Shown piece by piece: positions 41,894-51,041 of a DNA stretch of 64,000 bases; position 1 is the first letter of the stretch; each line of letters begins with the position of its first letter. The stretch comes from JALZKA01 sp963786495 (lineage in GTDB: Bacteria; Actinomycetota; Thermoleophilia; Solirubrobacterales; 70-9). The stretch spans positions 1,302,001 through 1,366,000 of the forward strand of contig CAWAZL010000002.1 in the NCBI GenBank assembly GCA_963786495.1. The letters run 5' to 3'. Below the pieces are notes generated by a model. That model was not told the origin of the DNA and did no database searches. It worked only from the letters and a program-made list of their open reading frames with translations. The position numbers were made by a program, and so were the translations under genes.

Positions 41894-42355
41894 ATGACGG
41901 CAGGCAGGTCACGTTTAGAGATCTCGATGGCGGCTGAGCCAGGCAGCGTTCGCCTGGTGCGCACGGAGATCATGCGCTGGTTTCACGAGTTGCGGCACCG
42001 GGACGAGGGGCTCGCTGCGTCAATCGCCGTAGCCGTCTCGGAAGCGGTTGGCAACGTGGTCCGCCACGCCTACCCGGGCGAGGGAAGCGGCCGGGTCGAA
42101 GTCGAGGCGCAACTCGAGGAGACGAGCATCGTGGTCAGCGTGAGCGACGGTGGGACGGGGATGGCCGCGAGGGCAAGCAGCGCCCATAACGGAATGGGGC
42201 TGCCGGTGATTGGCCGGCTCGCCGACGGGGTGACGGTCGTCTCCGACAACGGCGGCACTCGACTCTCGATGCGCTTCGAGCTCAGCGAGGATGACACCCG
42301 CCGGAGGCTCTTCGCCCCGCTTCATGAGCGCTCGATGGCCGCCGTATCGCGCTAA
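41894..42355 (+). CDS. RsbW/SpoIIAB-type anti-sigma factor (serine kinase)
   Basis: A 153-residue GHKL ATPase-fold protein. The N box EAVGNVVRHAYPG, the G1 box DGGTGM and the G2 region GMGLPVIGRLAD bind ATP. The size and content match RsbW-like kinases that bind a SigB/SigF-type sigma factor or phosphorylate its antagonist. The start used is ATG 41894 (MTAGRSRLEIS); the longer open frame runs back into the tRNA gene and is rejected. The PP2C phosphatase directly downstream and the SigB-like sigma factor 3 kb away suggest a partner-switching module. Confidence 0.87.
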   Translation: MTAGRSRLEISMAAEPGSVRLVRTEIMRWFHELRHRDEGLAASIAVAVSEAVGNVVRHAYPGEGSGRVEVEAQLEETSIVVSVSDGGTGMAARASSAHNGMGLPVIGRLADGVTVVSDNGGTRLSMRFELSEDDTRRRLFAPLHERSMAAVSR

Positions 42356-42393
42356 GCCCACCCCGGACCGGCGTTCACGCAAGGTTGGAGCCG

Positions 42394-42399
42394 TAGGAT
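42394..42399 (+). promoter_or_regulatory. Candidate -10 box for the PP2C phosphatase gene
   Basis: TAGGAT ends nine bases before the ATG at 42409, with no Shine-Dalgarno between, so the transcript may be leaderless. No clear -35 is visible. Confidence 0.4.
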
Positions 42400-42408
42400 C
42401 ATCTCGGG

Positions 42409-44634
42409 ATGCCGGGACGACGCGCGCTGCTTTCAAGCCTGGTTGTCGTGGCGCTGTTCGCTGCCACGGTGGCCGGCTCCTTCCTCGCTTATGAAAGCGA
42501 GCGCGACGACGCCATTGAGGCTGACCTAGAGCTCTCCGAAAGGGTGGCCGCCGAAGCGCGCGCCGACGTAGTCAACCTCGCATCAGGTCTCAGGGGCGCT
42601 TCGGCAATCGTCGACGAGGACGGAGGAATCGATTCGACCCGGTTCAGGGCTTTCGCGGGGGACGTGGTCGGACGCTCGCCGTTCCTAGGCCTTTCCTGGG
42701 CCCCCAGGGTCGACGGCGAGGACCGCGCCGAATTCGAAAAGGAGCTCGGAAGGCCGATCACGCGCCTGGATGAAGGAGGTGGCGGCGTTAGGACTCTGAC
42801 GTCGTCGAACGAGACCTACCTGCCGATTGCGATGACCTACCCGAGCATGGCCGAGCGGCGCCGGTTCCTGGGCCTGGACACGCTTTCGGATCCCACTCGA
42901 GCCGCCGCGGCACGTGGGGCGATCGAAGCCTCGGAGCCACAGCTGTCTCCGCCGCTGACGATCGCCCAGACTGGCGAGACCGGGGCTGGCGTGTATGCGC
43001 CGGTGACGCTCAACGTCGACGGCGCCCCGCGCACGGTCGGGGTGATGATCTCGGGCGTCCCCGGGGACGCGATCGCCGACCAGGTCCGCCGCCGCCTTGG
43101 GGTCGAAGGCCGGATCGCGATCTCGGACGACGGCGAGCCACTCACCGGCCAGTTCCACTCAGACGACGATGTGTCGACCAGGACCGAGGTGCTCGGACGG
43201 CGCTGGCTGGTTTCCGTGCCCGCCTCGACCTCCGTGGACATCGTGCCGGCAATCGCCTACGGGCTGGCCGGCCTCACGCTCACCCTGCTCGCTGCAGGGT
43301 TACTGGCTTTCGCGGCACGGCGCGAAAGCTCTTTGGCGCGCCGCCAGGCCGACGCCGAGCTGCGGGCGGCGAGGGAGAGCCTCCTGACCCGGATCACCGA
43401 GGTGATTGAGCGCGAGATCGAGGTGAAAGGACGCCTGCGGAGCCTGGCGCGCACGTTGGTGCCTGCGGTCGGCGACGTTTGCAGCGTTCACGAGGTGACG
43501 GCGGACGGCGCGGTCATAAGGGTCGGGGTCGCCGCTCTCGACGAGGAAACGGAGGCCATGGTGCGCGCGCTTCCCGAGCCGGCCGAGACGAGCCCGATCC
43601 GCGCCGCGGTGTCCAGCCGGGAGCCCGTTCTTTACACCCGGGTTGCCGAGAACCGTGAGGCCGCCCGTGCCCGCGAGCGCGGGATCGCACAGGAGGTGAG
43701 CGGCACGGAGGTCTCGGCTCAGGCGCGCTTTCAGGCCGAGCAGCGGTCCAACATGATCGTGCCGCTGGTCGCGCGCGGCCGTGTCCTGGGAACGATCTCG
43801 CTCTCGATCCTGAACTCGAGCGGCCGCGATCCGCTCGACCGCGACGACATCGCATTCGGGATGGAGGTGGCCACCCATGCCGCCATGGCGCTCGACAACG
43901 CGCGTCTCTACGAGCAACAGCGCGACATCGCGGCGATCCTGCAACAGGCACTCCTTCCGCGCTCGCTGCCCGAGGTGGAGGGCGCATCGGTGGCGGTGCG
44001 CCACCGCCCCGGCCGGACCGGCACGGAAGTCGGTGGCGACTTCTACGACCTTTTCGAGGCGGGTGACCGTTGGGTCGCGGTCGTGGGCGACGTTTGCGGC
44101 AAGGGACCGGAGGCAGCCGCCCTGACGGCCCTTGTCCGCCACACCCTGCGCGCGACTGCGCGGCTGGGGCCAGAAGAGGCCGTGCTCAGGGTCCACGAGG
44201 CGATCCAGGCTTCGGGTGAGAACACGTACTGCACGCTCGCGTGCGCCGAGCTGCGCCACGTTGACGACGGCCTGGTCGCCCGCGTGACGACCGCGGGGCA
44301 TCCCGAGCCACGGATCGTCAGGCCAGGGGGGGCGATCGAGAGGCTCAACGTCACCGGGCCCCTGGTCGGCATCCTTCACGATCCGGTCTTCGAGGCGCAG
44401 GAGGTGAGCCTGCCCGCCGGATCGACCTTCTTCATGTGCTCGGACGGGATTCCCGAGGCGCGCCGGAACGGCGAGATCTTCGGAGACCGCAGGCTGGAAC
44501 GCCTGCTGGAAAAGCTCGGTCCGCTCGATCCCGAGGAGATGCTCCGCCGCCTGGAGGCCGAGGTTGTGGACTTCGTGGCAGGCAGGCCGCGAGACGATCT
44601 GGCCCTGTTCGCGCTCCGGGTAAACGACTCGTGA
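42409..44634 (+). CDS. Membrane sensor phosphatase: CHASE, GAF and SpoIIE/PP2C domains
   Basis: A 741-residue membrane receptor. A transmembrane segment (residues 6-28) and a second one (about 283-305) flank an extracytoplasmic CHASE domain (SPFLGLSWAPRVDGEDRAEFEK; GVYAPVTLNVDGAPRTVGVMISGV). A GAF domain covers about residues 335-490 (GDVCSVHEVTADGAVIRV; RSNMIVPLVARGRVLGTISLSI). The C-terminal 230 residues form a PP2C-type Ser/Thr phosphatase with TGTEVGGDFYDLFEAG, AVVGDVCGKGPEAA, TTAGHPEPRI and RDDLALFALRV; metal-binding Asp residues are present. It likely dephosphorylates an anti-sigma antagonist in response to an external signal, with the neighbouring RsbW-like protein as counterpart. Confidence 0.92.
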   Translation: MPGRRALLSSLVVVALFAATVAGSFLAYESERDDAIEADLELSERVAAEARADVVNLASGLRGASAIVDEDGGIDSTRFRAFAGDVVGRSPFLGLSWAPRVDGEDRAEFEKELGRPITRLDEGGGGVRTLTSSNETYLPIAMTYPSMAERRRFLGLDTLSDPTRAAAARGAIEASEPQLSPPLTIAQTGETGAGVYAPVTLNVDGAPRTVGVMISGVPGDAIADQVRRRLGVEGRIAISDDGEPLTGQFHSDDDVSTRTEVLGRRWLVSVPASTSVDIVPAIAYGLAGLTLTLLAAGLLAFAARRESSLARRQADAELRAARESLLTRITEVIEREIEVKGRLRSLARTLVPAVGDVCSVHEVTADGAVIRVGVAALDEETEAMVRALPEPAETSPIRAAVSSREPVLYTRVAENREAARARERGIAQEVSGTEVSAQARFQAEQRSNMIVPLVARGRVLGTISLSILNSSGRDPLDRDDIAFGMEVATHAAMALDNARLYEQQRDIAAILQQALLPRSLPEVEGASVAVRHRPGRTGTEVGGDFYDLFEAGDRWVAVVGDVCGKGPEAAALTALVRHTLRATARLGPEEAVLRVHEAIQASGENTYCTLACAELRHVDDGLVARVTTAGHPEPRIVRPGGAIERLNVTGPLVGILHDPVFEAQEVSLPAGSTFFMCSDGIPEARRNGEIFGDRRLERLLEKLGPLDPEEMLRRLEAEVVDFVAGRPRDDLALFALRVNDS

Positions 44635-44660
44635 GTTATGGGGGTCCCTGGCAGGGGTAA
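44635..44660 (+). promoter_or_regulatory. Candidate SigB/SigF-type promoter for the DUF4235 gene
   Basis: GTTA (44635-44638) and GGGTAA (44655-44660) are 16 bp apart, close to the GTTT-N(14-16)-GGGTAT consensus of SigB/SigF promoters. The box lies just upstream of the DUF4235 start at 44670 and near the sigma factor gene. Confidence 0.45.
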
Positions 44661-44669
44661 CGTCAAGAC

Positions 44670-44957
44670 ATGGCTCGAATTCTCTTTGCACCCCTTTCGA
44701 TCGCCGGAGGCATCCTGGCCGGCCTCGTGGGCACCAAGATCTTCGAGTTCATCTGGGGCTGGTTCGACGACCGCGAGCCGCCGGAGCCGGAGGACCGTGA
44801 GACCACATGGCTCAAGCTGGGCGTCGCCCTGGCCCTCCAGGGAGCGATCTTCAAACTCGTCCGAGGGGCCTTCGATCACGGCGCTCGGAGAGCGTTTTTC
44901 AAGGGCACGCGCACCTGGCCGGGCGAGGCTCGAGCCCGACGAGACCTAGCTTCTTAA
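44670..44957 (+). CDS. DUF4235 membrane protein
   Basis: A 95-residue protein of the DUF4235 family, common in actinobacteria. An N-terminal hydrophobic segment (FAPLSIAGGILAGLVGTKIFEFIW) and a second less hydrophobic helix (WLKLGVALALQGAIFKLVRGAFDHG) flank the acidic stretch DDREPPEPEDRETTW. The family function is unknown. It is preceded by a SigB-like promoter, in line with a stress-related role. Confidence 0.82.
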   Translation: MARILFAPLSIAGGILAGLVGTKIFEFIWGWFDDREPPEPEDRETTWLKLGVALALQGAIFKLVRGAFDHGARRAFFKGTRTWPGEARARRDLAS

Positions 44958-44971
44958 CGCTAAAAAAATGG

Positions 44972-44998
44972 GTTTGAAATCAGCTCGGGCGCGGGTAA
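44972..44998 (+). promoter_or_regulatory. Candidate SigB/SigF-type promoter for the sigma factor gene
   Basis: GTTT (44972-44975) and GGGTAA (44993-44998) are 17 bp apart, one base more than the usual range. They lie about 140 bp upstream of the sigma factor gene. SigB-type genes often control their own transcription, so this would fit autoregulation. Confidence 0.4.
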
Positions 44999-45136
44999 CA
45001 TCCCCGTAGGTCTGGTCCGGGCATCAAACGCACGGGCGGGCTAATTCATAAATGGCGCGGTGCGCCCAGGGGCGTTGGCTAGAAGCCACCGCCACTACGA
45101 ACCGACTTGCCTTCTTTTTCGTTATGAGAGGAAAGC

Positions 45137-46013
45137 ATGGATGTTCGAGTCAAATCTTTGGGAGTTGTCGCGGAAGAGACGCTTCTCGCCGAATATGCAC
45201 AGGCGCGGCGTCCTGACCTTGAGGAAGAGCTCTTCATGCGCTTCCAGCCGCTCGCGCGCTCACTCGCCATGCGCTATCGCGGAAGCGGTGAGCGAAACGA
45301 GGATCTCCTGCAGGTAGCCAACCTTGCGCTTGTCAAGGCGCTACGCCGGTATGACCCGGAACGCGGCAAGCGGTTCGCGGCCTTCGCGGCGCCGACCATC
45401 CTGGGCGAGATACGTCGCCATTTCCGCGATCACTCCTGGCGCCTTCACATGCCCAGGAGCCTTCAGGAGCGCACGCTCGTGGTCGAGCGGGCATCGACCG
45501 AGCTCGGCGAGGAGCTCGGTCGGGCACCCACGGTCGACGAGGTTGCCGAGCGTGCCGACCTGACCGCGGAGGACGTTCTGGACGTCTATCAGGCGCGACA
45601 AGCCCAGCGCTCGATGTCGCTCGACATGCCAGTGAACCGCGACGAGGCGGAGTCCGTGCCCATGATCGAGACGGTGGGGACGATGGAGAACGGCTTCGAC
45701 GCCGTCGAGGCGCAGATGGCGGTCGAGATGACCTCGCGGCCTGGACGAGCGCGAGCAGGCCGTCATTTCCATGCGCTTTGCCGAAGGGCTGAACCAGTAC
45801 GAGATCGGGGAGGCCTTGGGCGTCTCCCAGATGCAGGTGTCGCGCATCATGCGACGCGGCTTGGCGAAGCTGCTCGAGGCCGTCCAGGGCGACGAGAGCC
45901 CAGACGGGAGGCGGACGTTCTCAGAGGACAGGCCGGACCCGCGCTTTCCCGACGGCCGCTCGCGGCGGCGATCTCGGCGGAAAGCGGACGCTGATGGCGA
46001 CGGCCATGTGTAG
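45137..46013 (+). CDS. SigB/SigF-type RNA polymerase sigma factor, frameshifted as given
   Basis: Encodes an alternative sigma factor of the SigB/SigF group. Region 2 (RFQPLARSLAMRYRGSGERNEDLLQVANLALVKALRRYDPERGKRFAAFAAPTILGEIRRHFRD) and region 3 (ELGRAPTVDEVAERADLTAEDV) are in one frame from ATG 45137. Region 4 (LDEREQAVISMRF, then AEGLNQYEIGEALGVSQMQVSRIMRRGLAKLL) is in the next frame up to the stop at 46013. Removing one C from the CC at 45740-45741 joins the two without loss, giving about 291 residues. It is either an assembly error or a recent inactivation that would separate promoter -35 recognition from the core-binding part. The RsbW-like and PP2C proteins upstream are likely its regulators. 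Confidence 0.85.
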
Positions 46014-46074
46014 ATCACCGCAGCAACGCAAATAAGCTGGGTAGGAGATCCAAAGACCCAACCAAGGAGTCCCC

Positions 46075-46680
46075 ATGGCCTACGAAGTCCCAGACCTTCC
46101 CTACGACTACGACGCGCTCGAGCCTCATATCGACGAGGAGACGATGCGCATCCACCACGACAAGCACCATCAGGCCTATGTCGACAAGGCAAACGCCGCC
46201 CTCGAAGGCACCGAGTGGGCCGACAAGGACGTCGAAGACGTCCTGAAGGACCTGGACAGCCTTCCCTCGGACAAGCAGGGCCCCGTCCGCAACAACGCGG
46301 GCGGCCATGCCAACCATTCCTTTTTCTGGCAGATCATGAGCCCCGACGGCGGCGGCGAGCCCTCGGGCGATCTGGCCTCCGCGATCGACGAGAAGTTCGG
46401 CTCGTTCGACGACTTCAAGGAAGCGTTCAAGAACGCCGGCATCGGCCAGTTCGGCTCGGGCTGGGCGTGGCTCGTCCACGACGGCTCGGGCATCGAGGTC
46501 ACATCGACCCCGAACCAGGACTCGCCGGTCTCAGACGGCAAGACGCCGCTCCTGGGAGCCGACGTCTGGGAGCACGCCTACTACCTCAAGTACCAGAACA
46601 AGCGCCCCGACTACCTGGACGCGTTCTGGAACGTCGTCAACTGGGACGAGGTCGAGAAGCGTTTCGACGAGGCTTCGTAG
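46075..46680 (+). CDS. sodA: Superoxide dismutase (Fe/Mn)
   Basis: Converts superoxide to oxygen and hydrogen peroxide. The 201-residue product starts at ATG 46075 after AAGGAG and shows the family motifs. His27 is in RIHHDKHHQAYVDK, a His in GGHANHSFFW, and Asp and His in GADVWEHAYYLKYQNKRPDYLDAFWNVVNW. Residues near GQFGSGWAWLV do not settle the metal. No signal peptide, so it is cytosolic. The location beside stress-regulator genes is suggestive. Confidence 0.96.
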   Translation: MAYEVPDLPYDYDALEPHIDEETMRIHHDKHHQAYVDKANAALEGTEWADKDVEDVLKDLDSLPSDKQGPVRNNAGGHANHSFFWQIMSPDGGGEPSGDLASAIDEKFGSFDDFKEAFKNAGIGQFGSGWAWLVHDGSGIEVTSTPNQDSPVSDGKTPLLGADVWEHAYYLKYQNKRPDYLDAFWNVVNWDEVEKRFDEAS

Positions 46681-48454
46681 CGCCTAGGCGGGACGAACCG
46701 GCAGGAAGAGCATCTCGGTGAACGATGGGCGGGGTTTTGCGCGTATAGCGCGTACAACCCCGCCCGATCATGTGACGACCGGGTCCTGGGCGCCCGACCC
46801 GGCCGATTCGGTCCTCTTTACTGCGTCGTTGTTCGTCTCGCCGATCGCTGTCCCGCGGCGGGATGTGCTGCATCGCCCTCTCGGCCATCGCGGTGATCGT
46901 CAGCGAGGGGTTCACACCCGGGTTGGCCGGTACCGCGGAGCCGTCGCAGACGTAGAGGTTTGAGTAGCCGAAGACCCGGTGCTGGGGATCGATCACGCCG
47001 GTGTCGGGACCTGAGCCGATCACCGCGCCGCCCAGGATGTGGGCCGTCGTGGGCGTGTTCGCGAACGACTCGGTCAGCCCCGACTGCGCTATTCCGCCCA
47101 TCTGGTCCGCGAACCACTCGGCGACCTTGTTCGCCTCGGGAATGAAGGTCGGGTTGGGGCGCTCGGGGTCCTGTTCGGTCTGAAGGCGGACGCCCCGTCC
47201 AAAGATCCTCCGCTTCGGGACCAGGCGCATCGCGTTGTCGAGCGACTGCATGACGAGCAGGATCACGGTGCGCTCCGACCAGCCGACCGGCCACAGGATG
47301 CGCAGGAACCTGAGTGGGTGGCGGATCACCTGGCCGAGCCAGAGGATCGGTCGGGTGAGTTTGGTGCCGTCGCCGGTCATGAGCGTGAAGAGTCGCGAGA
47401 CCGAGTCGCCGCCCTTCCCGTAGGTAACGACCTCGACGTGGGTGTTGGGATCTGGGTGGATCGACGAAGTGATCGCGATCGACTTCGCGAAATCTCGGCT
47501 CTTGTCCTTTGCGGTGACCGCCAGGATCGATTCGGAGTTCGTGCGCACCAGGTGGCCGAGGCGATCGGACACTTTGGGCAGCGAGCCGCGGTGCTTGGCG
47601 TCGCGCAGGATCTTGTTCGTGCCCAGGGCGCCCGCTGCCAGGACCACGTTGAGCGCGCGGAACGTCCGGCGCTGCCGGCGGATTATCGCGCCCGCGCGCT
47701 CGGTGGTGATCTCGTACCCCTCAGAGCCATCACTCGAGTCGCCGAGCGGCCGCACGTCGACGACGTGGTGTTCGGAGTGGATCTTCACGCCGAGCTTCTC
47801 CGCGAACCACAGGTAATTCTTCCGCAGGGTGTTCTTGGCGCCGTAGCGACACCCGATCATGCACTGGCCGCAGCGGATGCACCCCGTTCGAGCCGGCCCC
47901 TCGCCGCCGAAGTAAGGGTCTGCCACCTCTTCGCCCGCAGGGCCGAAGAAGACGCCAACGCGCGTATTGGTCCAGGTCCCCTCGACGCCGGTCTCCTCGG
48001 CGTACCGGTGCAAAAGCTCGTCGGCCGGGCCCCGGCCCTCATAGGTCGTCACGCCCAGCATCCGCTCAGCCGTGTCGTAGTGCGGGCGAAGCTCCGAGTC
48101 CCAGTTCTCGGTGAGGCCGTCCCACTGCGCGTGCGTGAAGAACGCGGGTTTCGCGCGATACAGGGTGTTGGCGTATCCCAGGCTGCCTCCGCCCACCCCT
48201 GAGCCGGAGACGATCAGGATGTCCTTGAACGCCGTGACTCTGAAGATCCCGCGCAGGCCCAGCTTCGGCATCCAGTAGTACCGGCGAAGGCGCCAGGTCG
48301 ACTTCGCGAAGTCCTCATCCTCGTAGCGGCGTCCGCACTCGATGACGCCGACCGAGTAGCCCTTCTCGGCCAGCCTCAGCGCCGAAACGGAGCCGCCAAA
48401 GCCGGATCCGACGACGATCCAGTCGTACTCTTCCACCTCTCCGCCGGCCGCCAT
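46637..48454 (-). CDS. GMC-family oxidoreductase (cholesterol-oxidase-like), doubtful C-terminus
   Basis: An FAD-dependent oxidoreductase of about 600 residues. Start ATG 48454 (MAAGGEVEEYDWIVVGSGFGGSVSALRLAEKG) gives the dinucleotide-binding motif GSGFGGS. The segment GSGVGGGSLGYANTLYRAKPAFF is typical of the cholesterol-oxidase-like branch, as is the Cys cluster CIRCGQCMIGCRYGAKNTL. The C-terminal substrate/flavin region is HILGGAVIGSGPDTGVIDPQHRVFGYSNLYVCDGSAVPANPGVNPSLTI. After HIPPRD about 70 basic residues read through a terminator-like hairpin and overlap sodA by 44 bases. A frameshift that would stop the protein near 46818 is plausible. Substrate unknown. Last gene of a three-gene unit. 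Confidence 0.88.
   Translation of the reverse strand: MAAGGEVEEYDWIVVGSGFGGSVSALRLAEKGYSVGVIECGRRYEDEDFAKSTWRLRRYYWMPKLGLRGIFRVTAFKDILIVSGSGVGGGSLGYANTLYRAKPAFFTHAQWDGLTENWDSELRPHYDTAERMLGVTTYEGRGPADELLHRYAEETGVEGTWTNTRVGVFFGPAGEEVADPYFGGEGPARTGCIRCGQCMIGCRYGAKNTLRKNYLWFAEKLGVKIHSEHHVVDVRPLGDSSDGSEGYEITTERAGAIIRRQRRTFRALNVVLAAGALGTNKILRDAKHRGSLPKVSDRLGHLVRTNSESILAVTAKDKSRDFAKSIAITSSIHPDPNTHVEVVTYGKGGDSVSRLFTLMTGDGTKLTRPILWLGQVIRHPLRFLRILWPVGWSERTVILLVMQSLDNAMRLVPKRRIFGRGVRLQTEQDPERPNPTFIPEANKVAEWFADQMGGIAQSGLTESFANTPTTAHILGGAVIGSGPDTGVIDPQHRVFGYSNLYVCDGSAVPANPGVNPSLTITAMAERAMQHIPPRDSDRRDEQRRSKEDRIGRVGRPGPGRHMIGRGCTRYTRKTPPIVHRDALPAGSSRLGATKPRRNASRPRPS
46727..46765. terminator. Two-part stem-loop after sodA
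   Basis: Outer arms GGGCGGGGTT (46727-46736) and AACCCCGCCC (46756-46765) pair over 10 bp. An inner GCGC/GCGC stem (46739-46742 with 46748-46751) closes the loop. It lies 47 bases after the sodA stop and would suit a terminator for the convergent pair. It falls inside the apparent C-terminal extension of the GMC oxidoreductase frame, which makes that extension doubtful. Confidence 0.6.
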
Positions 48455-48467
48455 CGCAGGGCAACGC

Positions 48468-48874
48468 CTAGTCCGAGGGAGCCTCCACTGTGCCATTTGC
48501 GATGTCCTGCAGCGGCTTGACCGACGCTGCGCGCGCGTACATGACATGAAGGCGAAAGCCCTGGGCATACGGCACGTCGCATCCGTTGTCGAAGACCTCA
48601 GTCGCCTCTTCGTTGGTGAGCGCCGACGAAGTCACGCCGGCGTCTTCCCGGTTGACCTGGCTCCGGATGTCCTCGACCGTTGCGACTCGCTCTGCCTCTG
48701 TGGCCTGGAGCCAGTCGCTGCACTGGGCGAGCGGGGCCACGGAGCCGCCCAGCTCGTTGCCCACGGGTTCACTTCGCCGTCCGAGCCCGTTTCGCCTTCC
48801 GATCCGCCATCGCCACACCCCCCGAGCGCGAAGGCGCCGGCGGCTGCGAGCGAGGCGAGGTGGCGCTTAGTCAC
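48468..48874 (-). CDS. Small lipoprotein, frameshifted as given
   Basis: The N-terminal part from GTG 48874 (VTKRHLASLAAAGAFALGGCGDGG) is a lipoprotein signal peptide with a lipobox before Cys. After GSDGEV the frame changes, somewhere in about 48755-48800. It continues as ELGGSVAPLAQCSDWLQATEAERVATVEDIRSQ and ends with EEATEVFDNGCDVPYAQGFRLHVMYARAASVKPL. Together this is a protein of about 135 residues with two or three more cysteines. The family is not recognised. It starts within the 3' end of the beta-helix gene (eight-base overlap) and ends 13 bases before the GMC oxidoreductase gene. A partner role for that enzyme at the cell surface is likely but not shown. Confidence 0.6.
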
Positions 48875-51041
48875 CCGGGCCGAGATCGATCTGACCGGCG
48901 ATCGCGCCCATGTACTCATCGATCCGCTTTGCCTCATCGGTCTTGGCGAGCTCCTTCATGTGAGCCTGGAACTCGGTCTGCTCGGCGGCGGCCCTGGGAG
49001 TGCCCGGGCGGGACGGCATGTCGTACCAGGTACACGGGCCGTCCGGGGCGATGCCGCGCCTCCCATTCGCCGAAGCACTCGAGCAGCAGCACGACCCTTC
49101 GCCCCATAAGCGCGGGCTGCCGTTCGAGGTCGCGCAGTTCTCGGGCAGGAACCCGGGGAGCGACGTGTTCGGGCCGAGCGGGTTGAGCGGCGGATCGGCC
49201 GTGAGCGAATCGCGCGTGCCGTCCGGGCCTGTCGTTGTGGTACCAGCAGTTGTTGTCCGAGGTGGGGAACTCGTCCCAGTAGTGGTCGAGTGCCGTTCGG
49301 CAGCTCGTCGGGCACGGTCGGATCGAGCAGGCCGCTCTGGTTGCCGAACTTGCTCAGGCCGGGGTGCGGCCTTGAAGCCGTCAGGCACGTGCGCCCATCT
49401 TGTTCGAGTGGTACGGTTGTCGCACGAGGTCGAGGCGATGCCGCCCGGCACGCCGGGAACGGCGATCGCGGGACAGTGGTTCTGGGCGTCAACGTTGCCC
49501 TCGGCCGTCGCCCGCGATCGCGTCGGGGATCGCGATCAGGAACGTGCCGTACTGCCAGTTGTCGAACACCTGGTTGTTCGAGAACTCGCCGTCGTTCATA
49601 CCGGGCCACATGATCCCGGTGCCCACAGCCTGCGGGACGAGCGGCACGAACGGAAGGTCTTCGTCCCCGTAGATGTCGAGGTTGTTCGAATAGAACATGT
49701 TGTGGTCGACCTTCATGCCGTCCGCGGGGAAGCCGGGATGGCCAGGGGCCGAGAGTGTGTCGGTCGTGAGACCGTTCGCGTTGCCGTAGAAGTTGTTCTT
49801 GGTGACGCGCACGGAGTTGCCCATCGAGCCCGAGTAGCCCATGGCGGAGCCGTGGAGGTCGCACTTCTTGATGGTCGTGTTGAAGCGCTCCTCGGGGTAG
49901 AAGCTCTCGTCGCGGAACTCGCCGGTCTGCGGCGCCGCGCCCGGGTAGACGACCGCGTCGCCCGAGCCGAAGCCGTCGCAGTTCTTGACCATGGTGTGGT
50001 CAGCTCGTGAACGAGAGGTGGCCGTAATCGGCGTTCCAGAAGAACTTCACCTTGTCGAGCAGGACGCCGTCCGATCTCCTCGGTGTAGAAGCCGTGCTCC
50101 TTCGCGCCGCGCATCAGGAAGTTCCTGCCAACGAAGCCGTCGGAGCGGTCGGTCCGCAGCACGACGTGCTTCGCGTAGCAGGGGTTGTCGGGACCGTCCG
50201 GGGCGCTGAGGCAGTCCTCCGGTGGCGTGCCATCGCCCGAACCGGGGCGATTTCCGGGCTTCTTCGCCTTCTTGTAGCCCTTGCCGGCGTCGAGGAGCAC
50301 GTCCTCGGGCCTCGCGCCCGAGCCCTCGATCTGAAGGTTGCAGCTGCACGCACTCGCCAAGCTCCTGCTCGGGAATGCCGTGGCGGTCGGGGTCAGGCTC
50401 GGCGAGCGGGTCGCCCTCGACCGCGCGGCCCTGGACGTAGATCAGGTTCTGGTCGTTCGGGCACGTCGCCTGGTACTCGTACGACGGGGTGAGCGCGCCT
50501 GACTGGTCCTCCTGGAGGAGCGAAGGGGTTGCACTTCGGGTCGTTGACCGGCGCCTTGCGCGACTCGGGCTCGGTGTAGCGGCCGGGCATGATCACGATG
50601 CGGTCGTTGTTGCCCGACTTGTTCACGGCCTTCTGGACCGACTTGAAGTCGCACATGCCCGCGAGGTCCTTGTTGACTTCGAGGAGCTTGTCGGCCTTGG
50701 TGTCGGAAAGCTTCTTCTTCGGCTGGCTCGGGCGCAGCCGGAAGCCCTTCTTGTTCGCCTTCTTGATGGACTTCTTGGCGAGGTCGAGCGAGGAGCCCTG
50801 GCAGACGACGCGCACGTTGCCGGGCCCTTGCCGGTGACGCGGACTCGAGCGAGCGGGCCTTCGGCACCTTGCCGCCGGTCGGCTGGCTCCGTCGGCCTGG
50901 TCCACGGTCGGGTCGGGCCAATACGAGGGGCGTTCGAGGTGAGCGGATGCGACCGTGGGAACGGCGACCGCGCCGAGCGCGAGGCGCCGCGATGACGACG
51001 GATCGGCCGCGACGGACCACGTTTGACGAGCCTGCGTGCAA
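48867..51041 (-). pseudogene. Secreted right-handed beta-helix protein, broken by many frameshifts
   Basis: About 720 codons of a single gene can be followed across at least seven frame changes. The start is probably TTG 51041, after AGGAGAC. A signal-peptide-like part (RRLALGAVAVPTVASAHLERPSYWPDP) comes first, then QPTGGKVPKARSLESA and VRVVCQGSSLDLAKKSI. CDFKSVQKAVNKSGNNDRIVIMPGRYTEPESR is a typical beta-helix entry. GYKKAKKPGNRPGSGDG and VLRTDRSDGFVGRNFLMRGAKEHGFYTEE follow, and then VKNCDGFGSGDAVVYPG through HNMFYSNNLDIYGDEDLPFVPLVPQAVGTGIMWPG, with alternating strands like a parallel beta-helix. It ends with AEQTEFQAHMKELAKTDEAKRIDEYMGAIAGQIDLGPGD. The conserved sense of all fragments argues for sequencing indels or a very recent loss. 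Confidence 0.7.
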
